Shown one piece after another: positions 50,464 to 62,204 of a stretch of 64,000 nucleotides of DNA. The notes beneath the pieces were generated by a model. The model had not been told where the DNA came from. It saw only the letters and a list, made by a program, of their open reading frames with translations, and searched no databases. A program made the position numbers and the translations under genes. This stretch comes from Erythrocercus mccallii (lineage: Eukaryota > Chordata > Aves > Passeriformes > Dicruridae). Positions within the stretch are counted from its first letter, which is position 1. Every line of letters begins with the position of its first letter. Location: the NCBI GenBank assembly GCA_013397435.1, contig VZRG01000446.1:434499-498498 (forward strand), written 5' to 3'.

Positions 50464-50502
50464 CTTGCCCCATCCCCCGATATTTCTCTCTACAGCTTCT
50501 GC
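50464..50502 (-). CDS. Weak candidate exon
   Basis: A minus-strand donor-like site (GCAAG|GTGATA) and two nearby acceptor-like sites bound 39 or 44 bp. With the inner acceptor (gatgtcaggacag) the frame is in phase zero and reads AEAVERNIGGWGK. Two frames are open. It is in phase with the candidate at 51072. Confidence 0.14.
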
Positions 50503-50509
50503 CTGTCCT

Positions 50510-53500
50510 GACATCAGAGAAGCCCAGGCTTAGCAACACCTATGCCTGATAATCAAACTGCACCAACACCTTGCAAACCTGTGAATCCTGTGCTGCCAAA
50601 GCCTGTCTCAGCAGCAGCCACCCAAGACTGAAGCTCATGACCTTCTGCCAGGGCAGGAACCATGTGCTCCACCAGCAATGGGCATTGCTCATAACCATTC
50701 ACAGCTTGTTTCATTCCCCCAAGCCACTGCTCCATTGCATAGCACAGGGGTACCAGAGGTAATGAATGGTAGAACAGACACACTTATCCAATGTGGATCA
50801 GATCAACATAAGCCAATTACTTTTCCACAGTGTTTGACCCTAATCTGCAATTAACAAATCAATTAAAAAATTATTTTCCCATCTGACAAGAAACAAGCTG
50901 TCATCATCAATAATCCTGTATCCTAGTCTCTAGGACTCTCCAGAATAGCACAAAAGGCTTGAGGAGAAGAAACTCAGAAGCATCCAAGAAGGAAGGCATT
51001 TTTTTCCTATTTCAGAGCAGATTTGGCTGGTATTGACCACTCAAGGATGACTTCACTTTCTAAAGAGTCACCTGTGGGACACTAATTTGTTCTACAAATG
51101 AGACTCTGTGGGGTGCAAAAACACAAACACACATACAATGCCAAGGCAGTGTTTGGATCCACATTAAAACTTCTCCAAAGTGCCTAGCTGGAAAATAGGC
51201 TTTTATAGATCCATATTCTGTAGGACAAACAATGATTTTGTAATTTCTTTGACCACACCATACTTCATATTACAGCAGACCTAAGCAGTCTCATCATACC
51301 CACACAAAAGAATTGCTGGTGCTCAGCACCTGCCCATCAGGGTGTCTTAGGCAGACTGCTCGCTAAGGCAGATATTTGAGACTCTACTTAAAATATATTT
51401 GCCTTAGCAAGGGTTATTGGTAAACAATTAGCGTCACTCTCCTCAAGGCTGTTCATTATTCAGTAGCTCCTCTGAGGCACCCAAGGAAGATCCAAGATGT
51501 ACAAATCTTATGGGCAATTTAAACTCAGGGCAGGGACCTGATGCTGTTCTCTCTCCAGTAAAACTCTGCTGGCCAAAAGCACCTGAGACTGGCTCCTGAG
51601 CTGCTCAGGCTCCACTGCATCAAATGCATGGGGGGGTTTTAATTTGTTCAGTCTGCCATTGACTGCAATCACCTGTGTGCCATTAAGTCTCATCTGCTTC
51701 ACCTTCTCACCCTAAATCCCTGCAATAAAATTGCATTAATTTGCACTCCTTGAAACCAAACTTGACCCCCTTCTCTGCATTTAAACCAAGTGCATTTTAA
51801 CCACACCTCGCTGGGAATGCCTTGGGACACTCGGGCACATCTGCTGTGGTTCCTTTTCCCCTCTTAGGCAGAGATAGGAAGGAAAGTCACACACAAACAA
51901 AGCTCTGCTGCTCTGAGGGGCTGCAGAGTCTCAGCAAAAGGAAATGTCCCTTCTCTGATTACAGCCCTCAACTCAGCTTGGCTTTGGTCTGTGACTTGCA
52001 AAGTCAAACGTCCATCCCAAAGGCTCTGCTGTCCCCACACTTTGATAAAGACAGCATTGGGAAGAAATTGTCCTGCACTGGACAGATAAGGATACCAAAT
52101 GTCTGTGTCCATATCCCACTGGGAATCTCTGTTACTGCCTGGCAAGCAGGATAGCTTACAAATGGCTTGGGTTGTCACACCTGTTTTCTCAAATAACTGT
52201 GCAGAGACAGAAAGGAAAAGCTTTCGATCTATCAGGTACTTTTCAATATAATCCTTCTGTGTAATATGCTAATAAGTATAGTTCAAAATAAATCAACAAA
52301 CCCAAGTACCCAACAGAGGAAGGAATTTCTTGATGACAGAAACATCCATTACTGTCTTTTTGGTTGAGCTTCAGAAAAGGCCTAGCAAATCTATAAATAG
52401 CTATACATAGTGTTTCCTATCCAAAAACAAGAACAGAGTGCAAAGGCAAACTAATCTGTAAGGCTGGTGCCCAGTGACTTGGAGTGCTGGCACACTTTTC
52501 TGTCATTCAGACAGGGCCAGATATTAAGTCAGTGTCTATATGGTAAAACAGCTTTCCAGAAGCAGTGCTGGCAAGGGGCAAGGCAGCAGTGGAAGCAGGA
52601 CTCTGCTGTCCCACAGCACATATCACAGAGTTGACACTTTTGATAGCCTTTCTCTCACAGCTCTGTGCAGCAGCCAGGGTTTGTCCTACCAGGACTGCAG
52701 ATCTGGGAGGAGGCAAACCCTCCCAGCATGGCCCGACATGCAGCTCTCACACAGCCAAGTGCAAGACAGCTCCAGAGCCAGGCCAGCATCCCACCCCACC
52801 TGCACATCCCAACCTTTGCTGCAGGGGCTCCCGACCAGGTACTCCCACAAGCAATGGGGAGGTGTCACAGTGCAATACACCTCCAGGGCAGCTCCGTACA
52901 GACCACTGCTCCATGACACCCTGGGCTAGGAAAAGCCCAGGAAAAGCTGAGATTGCACCAGCTATGTGATTAGTTTTGCAGTGGCAGGAGCTCCCAGGAG
53001 AGCTCTGCCCTGACTCAGGTAGCTCAGAGCTCACCCACCCTCAGACAGGAGCACAATCCTTTGCTTTTAAGACACCATCATGAAGAAAGCATCCAGGGTT
53101 TAAACTAATACTCCATGGTCCTGACAACCTACAGTCCATGCAGGAACATACTGCAATAACATTCTCATGTCTACCCTGAGCTTCTGATTGGTTTCTAGGT
53201 GGAATTTAACAAAACCACGGGGGTTTTGGCTTATACAAGAAGCAGATTGTCATCCAGATAAACCCCTGACGATAACAAGCCAGCAGCACTGATATACACA
53301 AATCTAAGAAATCATTTCTTATGGCATACATTGCTTTTTGAAGAAAGCACATGCTATAAAACAGTTCTTATCTTGAACCTTTTCCTTCAAGTTTTGAGAC
53401 GTATCTTAGTATTTGTTTGTTGCTTTTCAATACTATCTGAGCAGAGGTTAGATAGCAGCTGATGTTGTGCACAGATCTTTGAGAAATATACATCTTCCAT

Positions 53501-54410
53501 ACAGAGCAATCAACCATGAGACACTGAACCACTGAGAGTGAAGAGTTTCAATTTAGAGTAAAAGCAAAAGCTAAATCTGTCCAGATACATCTGCTATTTT
53601 CTAAATTAAGTGTAGGCTTTCTAATAAATTGCACTTCATAAAAACCGAGGGGCCAGCAAAGCTGTATTATCTTTTCACAAAGTATCCTTATGTGTAGGCT
53701 ACAGAAACAAATATGATTTGATACCTCCTTTTCCATAACAGGCAGGAGTATCAACCTACACATAGATACTTCTGCATACTTCCATTTCTACTAATTTCTT
53801 AGGATCCAAGGTTCTACTTACTGAAAGGCATATCTTAATGAATGTGCATTCACCTCTCAATCTCTGGGCAGTTCACACCCATCTCTGGCAAAAGCACACC
53901 TTTAAATTTGCCTTATGTAACCATTTCCCTATACTCCCTGATTTTCCAGCAATAAACTTGGTTTTGAAGTTGCAATTCAAAGGCTATCTTTGAAGGATGG
54001 GCTATGCCTCTGAAAGCACAACCTCCCTGCTTGCCACCCCAAAAGCAAAGGCATTACTCTGTCCTCAGAGCAGCTCTCTCCTGAGTTGGTGTTACTCCTT
54101 CAAGCAGCCTGATGCTTGGAGGCAGTCGAAACCTTTGCAGGTTCTGAACTCCAGTTTATAAGGACCACTGTACTCCTGTGGGAATGCTCAGGATGCCGGC
54201 AGGTGGAAGAAGAAAGTGAACACCCTAGAGATGTAGTTTTCTCTTAACTCCACAAAAATCTTCATTTAAGACTAAAAACCACATCCTTTAATCTCTATAT
54301 ATCCACAGAGATATTCACATATGGGTCAATAGCAGAAAACATCACATTTCCTTAAAACCCCTAAACACAGGAATCATACGTGCTAAAAGCAAGCCTAATT
54401 ACTGTTCTGA
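50510..54410. other. Largely non-coding stretch
   Basis: Apart from a small candidate at 51072-51105, I see no gene. Plus-strand frames of 129-134 codons around 52540-52970 overlap each other and lie in GC-richer DNA, so their length reflects composition. A strong minus-strand donor (TTTCA|GTAAGT near 53819) has a 42-bp open interval upstream (53821-53862) that does not fit neighbouring phases. Confidence 0.45.
51072..51105 (-). CDS. Weak candidate exon
   Basis: A good minus-strand acceptor-like site (gtttttgcaccccacag) and a donor-like site (CACAG|GTGACT) bound 34 bp. Only one frame is open, with one leading base: VSFVEQISVPQ. The leading base fits the two trailing bases of the candidate at 54416. 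Confidence 0.16.
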
Positions 54411-54415
54411 CTTAC

Positions 54416-54474
54416 TGCTGCTCCATTTCTTTATGCCAAAGAAGGGCAATAATATCCTCACTCAGAGAGGTCAT
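54416..54474 (-). CDS. Candidate internal exon, unknown protein
   Basis: The minus strand has a very strong donor-like site (CAGCA|GTAAGT) and an acceptor-like site (gcctggttcacatgcag) around 59 bp. One frame reads TSLSEDIIALLWHKEMEQ after an in-frame Met, with amphipathic, helix-like character. The same frame stays open for about 32 further codons upstream of the acceptor (including VEEASVGLVHMQ), so the true 5' edge may lie higher. The phase is zero at the start and two bases trail. It fits directly after the candidate at 56199. No family is recognised. Confidence 0.3.
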
Positions 54475-54479
54475 CTGCA

Positions 54480-57400
54480 TGTGAACCAGGCCCACAGATG
54501 CTTCCTCAACAAGCCCCCTAACTTTCTTAATTATCACTATTGAGAGTTGTCTTTTAGATTTCTACTCCCACCCCTCCAATTATGCAAGAACAACTCTGCA
54601 TTTTCCAACAATGAAACAGTCTCATCAGGGTGACTGCAGTGAAGTATCATACAGGGCCAAATAAAAATGTTCTGCCATGTTCAACTAACCCAAAAATAGT
54701 TGAAGAATATTTTTAATAAGTTCAGCTGCCTTCCCCTACTAACACACTGCTTCAAACTTGTGGTTCACACCCCCATTCTCTTATTAAGGGAAAGTCCCTG
54801 GAGAGCTACATCTTTCACACTGCAATAAGGAGTCTCCCTGTCGTTCATTAGAGATATGAATTTTCTGATGTTCTAGCTCAGAGTATCATGGAAAAGGTGT
54901 TTTACTCCTAACTGTGCTAGAATGAGAGTTTTGCTAGCACTTTCAAGGGTCACCTTGAGTAAGTGGCTCTACTCTGTGCCTCATTTTCCTATGTAACACA
55001 AATAAAGCTCTTGTCTTCCTTTTTGTAGCACTGATACCAAGGTAGCACAAACGCAAAGGTCTATGCAACAATTTAGCATTGTATGTCACAAAGGCTGGCA
55101 TTTCACCAGGCAGACTGCTTTGAGGGGAGGAAAGAATGGAGTCCAGCTGCCAGACTCAGCTCCAGAAGCCATGTGGCATGAGGAAAAATATTGAAACTGA
55201 TGAGAATGAAGCTTTTGGGCTGATTTGACAAAACATGTCACGTGAACACGTGTCACCTGAACATCCTTGAGGTGCTGATCTAGGTTTAAACAGAAGAATC
55301 AAAACAAAGCAATTCAATACTGATGAAGAGACTTCAAGTCCCACGATTCCCCATTCCATCTTTTCTTAGTCCGGACAATGGTTAGTATTGAAACATTTGA
55401 ACTTTTTAGGAAATAAGTATTTCAAAAGTTATTCCAGTCTACAACAGAGCTGAAAGGCTTTGCCCCTTGCCAATATTTCTACTTAACTCCCAGGACAGCT
55501 GGTGGGTATACAAGGTGAGCTGCACTACCACCATAAGGAGCTGTCATTGCTCGTTCCTGACCAGGCTTTACAACAGAACAAAATGGACCATTTTCAGAAA
55601 AAGATTTTGGGTTCTATCCTGTACTGGCAAAACAGCAACATTATTGAAACAGACAGTATCAGGTATGGAGCATTACAGTACCTTTGCTTAAGCACCAGCA
55701 GCATAAGATGCATAAGAGCCTGAGATGTTTGTTGACTTGAGATGTGCCAGTTCTATTGCTGGCACAGGTGGGAGTGCCAGGATGAGTGTGACTGCAAAAG
55801 TCAAAGGAAAGATGAGAAGACAAACAGAGGAAAAGCACCCACTGATACAGGTGCTTATTGATTTGGGCCTCTCAATGGCAAATGTACACTTCTGTGTAAC
55901 TATAGTGGTGTGCCCCTGTGAGGGTTTGGTGAGATGGCCTCACTGACCTCTCTGAACAGTCCCAAATACATCCACCACCCACAGAAACAGCCAACTAGTA
56001 CCTGAGACACCTCAAAATTAAAGCAGCACAAATATCCTTTCCCTTCCTTCATAGAAAGGGGATTAAAAATAGCCACCTGTTAGAAGCACACCCATCCACA
56101 CAGAGCCTTGGGTATTCACCTCAGCAAGGAACCATAACAAAAGAAAGGAAACAATTACGCACAGAATAATGTTCTTGTACATAATTTCTCTATGTTACCT
56201 TTTCTATTACTGCAAATATTTGTCTTTGAAGATCTTTTTCTGCATGAAAAATTAGATTTACTCTGCATGGAACATTTACAGATTATTAAGTCAAATCAAA
56301 TACACTATTTTAAACTTAAAATATGGTCACTGAAATGACTTCATAAAACACATGTAGATTTTAAAATTAAGAGTGATTATATACACAATCTATAACGTTT
56401 TCATAGCTCTATAAAAATCCTCTGATATTTTAAAGTATTAAATGTTTTATGTGAGAGAACTCCCTCTTATCCTGAATGATTTCAGTCCCACCAAGAAGGG
56501 TCTATCAATCAGCTCTTTCTAGTAGAGAAAATATTAGCAATATCTTCTCCACAAAAGTCTAGTGTACCCTGCAAAGTGGTGCAAACAAATGAACAAGTCC
56601 TTCAGTCCTGGTTAATGGAAACATGACACGTGCAGGACAAAATGTGAAGAGGGCAGTGACGCACACAGGCGTTTGATCACATGCACTCGTAACTTCATTT
56701 ACCATTCAAGGGAATTTTCATCTGCCAGGCTCGCAGCAAACCAACTAGAAAGCAATTATGGGATTGCAATCTTCTGCCATCCCAATGATTGCAAGACTGT
56801 ACAGCAAGTATTGGAGCTGACAGCACAGGAGGAGAAAAAGATGTTATGAAATGCCAGGTGATTAGCAATTGTAACAAAAATGGGACAACTCTGTAGACTG
56901 CTACTTCTGTCCCTTCACCTATGTTTCTGTAAGGGTGTCCTTTTGTGAGAGCCCAGATCAGCCTAGAGAACACAGCAAACTTACAGGAACACTTCTCACA
57001 TTCCGTGTTTTCCTAGTGCCTCTGCATCACCATCTTTACTAGGGACAAGATTAGGGCTGAGGCACAGCAGGGACATTATCACCCCTATGAGACCCACGTC
57101 AGGTGACTGTCTAAAGATACAGACCTTGACAACAGCTAAGAAAAAACCCACAGAATGTCAGATGTTACAATAGTGATCACCTGGAAGGAAAAAAAACCCA
57201 CAAAACACCAGAACAGAGGTTTCCTTGTGTCCTGATCTAAAACAGGTCAGATGCAGTACAACCTTCAACGACTATTTAGGTTGCTGCAGCAGTAATGCAA
57301 TGCCTCCAGGCCCAACACTGCGCTCTTACCCACTGTTACTAAACACAGCTGCTCCGTTTGTTGCTGAAGTGGTGAAAAGCTATTGGGATTCATCATCCAA

Positions 57401-60400
57401 AAAATAACTAGTTAACTTTCAACTTTGCTAGTCATGATGGCAGCTGGCATGGGACGCATCTCTCCAGTTTAAACTTATCTGAGGTGTTTCAGAGAACAGT
57501 TGTAAGCTATGAACTTCAGAAAAAGGTACAGAGGGAAGCTAACATCCCACCAACTAGGCTGGGGGTGAACCTGTGCTTTAGCAGTATAATGGCGCAAACC
57601 TTTTTGGATTAGCAGGAGAAAAAACATCAGTGCCCTGGTTTCAGGGCTGAAGATTTAAAAACAATTTCAACACTTAAAATTCAGAGGTAGGATTTAACTC
57701 AGGAGTCCTGCTGCTCTGTACTGTCCTCTTCCTTATGACCATAAGGAAGATTTTTCCAAAGTTCCCTGAGCTCTCTGGCCAACAACACAGTATCAAGAGC
57801 TGGAGCCAACCATTCCCAAATTGTAAATGCTACCCAGGCAAGGTCTCAGATCAGCACTGATCTGACACTAAAGCCACATTGGGTTCTTAATCCTACTCCT
57901 ACATAAGATAATGAAAACCTCAATGCCGGAGCACAAATCAACATGTACTATCCAGACAGGCTCACACTTAAGTCCAGAGCCGAAGTCAGAGTCCTCATGC
58001 ACAGTAACTCCACAAACCAGAGTTCTGTAGCCATTCTTTCTTTATGGAGTACAGATATAAGGGGCTAAACCCAGGTGATTTAAAAACTGGTGTACTGAAT
58101 TTGGCACAGTTGTGTGAAACTCTGGCTCGCCATCCCCACACATTTTTGCCAGCACGGGTTGAGCTGAGAGCCAAGGGGTTTTTTTTCCAGAGGAGCAAGA
58201 GCTGATTTATTGCCTCATGTAGCTGTAATTAGCCCATCCAGGAACAGAACTGACAGTCCAATATGTCTTTCAACAAAAATGAAGGATCCAATATCAGACC
58301 CATCCAGGTTTGTCTTATATCAAGGAAGTTCACCGAGTTCACTGCCCACGCTGGGATATTTCTGGACTGCTCCACCATTATCTGGAATCATAATTAGAGA
58401 CAAGCTGATTGTATTTTCCCCTCAAGAAGGTACATGAGCTTTTCCATCCATTACACTCAGGGCATTCAGCAGTCACTGGCTGATAGCCACCTTGGTCACT
58501 GTTTCTGGGACCAAGCAACACCACTATAAATATATGGAGTTCATAGCCATCAGTGCCAGCTGGGGCTGTTCTGGGACGTGAGGTGAAAGCCACATAGTTC
58601 ATAAACCAAGAATGCACAATGTGGTTTGAATAGTGCTTTTTTGGTAAAGCTACAAGATAATCTATCCAGATGAGATCACATCTCAATGGAACTAAACAGT
58701 TTCACATAGCCTTGCATGACATTTGAGCCAATAACCATTGGCAAAGAATGGGCAGAACTTTTGCAGCTGGTATCTTCTGCACAGAAATACGTGATATAGT
58801 CAATTGTAACACTTGCAATTTAGTAATCAGTTCTGTTGAACTGTCCTGGGAAATCCTAGGGAAAAAGTGAGTTTTAAAGCTTTCAAATATTGTTTGTTAA
58901 TAGTAACATAGCAGTAATTAATAATAATTTCCCCAAAGGAAATAATTTCAAAACAACTTCAAACTAACAAGTTATTTAGAACTGAAACAGGCTTTTCTGA
59001 TGATGTATCTCTCCTTTCTGGCAAACAGCACTGTGTCTCTTACAAAGGAAGTTGAAATGGAAACCTGGAAGCAAACATTTTTTCCCAGCAACTGAAGCTC
59101 CATAGTTCAACAGATAGAAGATGTGTAAAGTTGATTAGGGAAATAATACAAAAGCTAAAAACAGTGATAAAGCTTTATGGTCCATATGTACCTTCACCTG
59201 GAAAGGCCCTAAAAGCATCCCATGAAATCCCCAATCCCTCAGAAATCTGTAAGAGTAGGCTATTGTAATACCTCCTTCCAAAAACAGCACACAGTAAATT
59301 TGTTTAGCTTACAAACATGAGTTTACTGTCAGTTGTGCTGTTTATACTACCACAGGTGTTGACAAACTCTTGTGAATCTAAGGCAAGATCCATCAGAAGG
59401 TGCAGAGTCCAGGAAGCCCTCGACTGGCCTGAATGGTAAGGATAATATTGGGTCCAATCCAGTTCAGCACAGAAACTTCAGAAAATGGATTTTCTGCAAA
59501 ATAGATCTGATTTTTAGGCAGCTCCATTGCAAACAGAAGGGAAAAGAGGTAGATGCTTAACTTCAGTGTTCCTGACAGACAGACAATAGCCCAAAACGTC
59601 CTGCCTTAAGCTTGCTAGAACACTGACTCCCCCTAAGGCTGACATCCCAGACACTGAGAGAGACTGTCCATAGGCAGGGAAATGTCAGAAGATAAAGCCC
59701 TCACACATGTCAGGAGACAGGATGGAGACCCAAGCAGCAGGCACATCTGCTGGGTGCCATGGGCAGGCTCCAAGCCAAAGCCCAGCTTACAGAGCTGATA
59801 TGAAGGTGCTGGGGAGAGACTGAAGAGGGAGATAACCACCTACATGATCCTAATTTTCTCCAAGCCACTTGCCCACCACAGCTACTCTCAAGATCAGCTG
59901 GAGCTGCAGTCAGGACATGCTCTGATTGGTTTGGATTACCAAATCACCATGCAGCTTCTGGGTAATAAAGCTGACTTCAGGAATACAAGAGCAGCAAGGC
60001 AGCTGCACACCAGCCCTACCTTTGAGATTACTGAGCATAAACTCATGCTTCACATGAGCATAAATGCACTTCAGTGGTGGTGATGCCAGCTTTAATAGTG
60101 CTAAGATTCAGCGAGACTCTTCTGGATTCATTGCTCCTGAAAACCTTTAAATAAAAAAGGACCTGCCTGTGTTTTTATACATACAGCAGTATTTCAGTAA
60201 CAGGCCATCCATCCAAAAATTCCCACTGTTGGGCTGACTCGCACAGCACAGAGCACTGCTTGCTCTTAGAAGATCCTCTTGCATGCAAAGCTCAGCATCA
60301 GCCTCAATGCCCTGTTCTCAATTTCACAGACAGCAGAGCATGAGGCTAAATTCTGCACTCAGATCTGCTGTCGTCAACCTTAGGGCGGTGCCACAGAAGG

Positions 60401-62045
60401 GACAATTTAACCAAAATCAGTATTTTCTTACTATAAATAATTAAGATCTTAAACACACTCTGTTCTTTGTGTCTATATTGCCCACGGCTGTATGCTTTAG
60501 TATGTCAGGCTTGTCCTCACTATTTCTGGGAATCTTCTAATAAAAGGAGGTGGGAAATTCATCCCTAGTGCTTTTATTTTGCCTTTTTTAAAGAAACAAA
60601 CAAAAAAAAACCCCACAAAGTCTTACTGTTATTGTCTGTTGATAGTTTTGAGAGGACAATCCACTAAAAGAACTGTTTAGGTCTGAGAGCCTGGAATGCA
60701 TGTTACTGAGAGATGAATCATGTAAATAAAACTGACAGGTAAATCTAGATATCTGGCACTATGTTTAGTAGCAATGGCAGAGACGTGCCTCAGCTCAGAG
60801 CCACTTGTTGTAAGCATAATTCACAGATTTTTTTAAGATGGGGTGGATAATTTGACTTTTGAAGATACCATATAGCAAGTTTAATAGCAACTGCTAACAC
60901 AAATTCCTCAAGGCTATATCATTTGTACCAATAAAGTAAATTGCCTTCAAAGTGGCAGGAAGAAAGTAAAAGGTAAATAAGCCACAAATGTTTCTTATTT
61001 TAGCATCCCCTTGAACCAATACAAAACAATTTCTTTAAACCTTTACTACTTCTTCAATAGTTAATAATCAAGGTCTAAAGGCAGTTAAATAGGTCTTAAA
61101 CCATATAATCAGTATAATTTCCTTTGTTTTCAGTTCAGTAAGGCATTAGAGACCCGGCCTTTGTCTACTGACCAAATGAGGCATTTACCTACACCAGTGC
61201 AAATCAAGAACAGCTCCACATACTTAATTTAAAATCTTGACTGGAAGAGGAGAGTCAAGACAGTAATTTTTAAACTTCTCTGCTGATTCCCCCAGCACTT
61301 CTCATATTGCAACAAAATGGTTATAATTTGCAGTATGATATTTCTCCACTGGGGCACACTGATAGGAATAAAAAGTTTAAAAATTAACAGATGACTTTGT
61401 CAATGCAATTATTTGATAATGTATGGCACTGGTTAACACACAGTCTCAGAGTACCAGAAGCACTGGTCAATACTAAAAGGGAATATAAATTCAAGGCCAG
61501 AAAATATCTTAGAAGCTCAGAATCAGCCTTCAAAGAGATCAAGTAAGCTAGAAATATTATTAAAAGCAGGTCTTGCTGAGGAAGCTTATTCTACTCTCAA
61601 CCCAGTTATGCTGCAATGGCTTGTTAGTATCAAATTAGGAAATCCAAGTTTCTCTTCATGTATAATTAACTTTTTTTCCCCTCCATTTACTAGAAGGTGC
61701 TAGATTCTACATATTCTACACTTTTCCTCATTTTGTCGGCATTACTGCTGTTCCCCGGTCACTTACAGTATGGTAGAGCCACTAGCATGTATAAGACTGA
61801 ATACGGGGCTGTTCTAAAGGGGCAGAGAAATGGACATTTCTTCATCATAGCAAGCACAGTGTGCGCAAAGATTCTCAAGCACAGAATGAATTCATACTGT
61901 ATGTCTTCTTGGAAAAAATCAGAAAACTAAACTGAATCTCAAAATAATATCTATGATGAAACAATAATTCTGGATATGTGGAATATTTTGATGTTCATTT
62001 CTTATCTTTCTAAAGCCACCACTGCAAAATACTTTTAAGTTTCAT
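54480..62045. other. Mostly non-coding stretch, possible introns
   Basis: Apart from the small candidate at 56199-56239, I see no gene. A palindrome at 57846-57865 has arms tcagatca and tgatctga. A plus-strand donor-like site (ACAAG|GTGAGC near 55516) has a 21-bp interval after a good acceptor, too short to judge. The AT content rises at about 56150-56460 and 60800-61450. I recognise no interspersed repeat. Confidence 0.4.
56199..56239 (-). CDS. Candidate internal exon, unknown protein
   Basis: A strong minus-strand acceptor-like site (ctaatttttcatgcag) and a strong donor-like site (AAAAG|GTAACA) bound 41 bp. With two leading bases the frame reads KDLQRQIFAVIEK, a helix-like segment ending in phase zero, which matches the start phase of the candidate at 54416. 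A second frame is also open and less protein-like. Confidence 0.22.
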
Positions 62046-62051
62046 ACTCAC

Positions 62052-62177
62052 TGAAGTGCTCCCCCAAAATATATATTCTGGACTACACATCAATAAAGGA
62101 TGAAGCTCTGAGGGCTGTCCTTCAAAGAAGGACTTTATTCCACTCTGCTCAATTTCATACAGGTTTGATCTTTCAAA
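62052..62177 (-). CDS. Candidate internal exon, unknown protein
   Basis: The minus strand has a very strong donor-like site (TTCA|GTGAGTATG). Two possible acceptors, gtgtctgtgcag (giving 126 bp) or ggatttacag 12 bp further out (giving 138 bp), both keep phase zero. The frame is open throughout. It reads FERSNLYEIEQSGIKSFFEG, then QPSELHPLLMCSPEYIFWG, with a Glu-rich, mixed composition unlike most chance frames here. The acceptors are weaker than the donor. No family is recognised. It is the highest-coordinate member of the possible minus-strand gene, so it would be its most 5' exon in this window. Confidence 0.28.
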
Positions 62178-62204
62178 CTGCACAGACACCTGTAAATCCA
62201 CTCC

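Noticed and set aside
51684..51735. Minus-strand acceptor/donor pair around about 46 bp
   Set aside because: All three frames contain stops, so it cannot be a coding exon.
52540..52970. Overlapping plus-strand frames of 129-134 codons
   Set aside because: Two frames are open at once over GC-rich DNA, a composition effect. Residues are low-complexity Ser, Pro, Gln and His.
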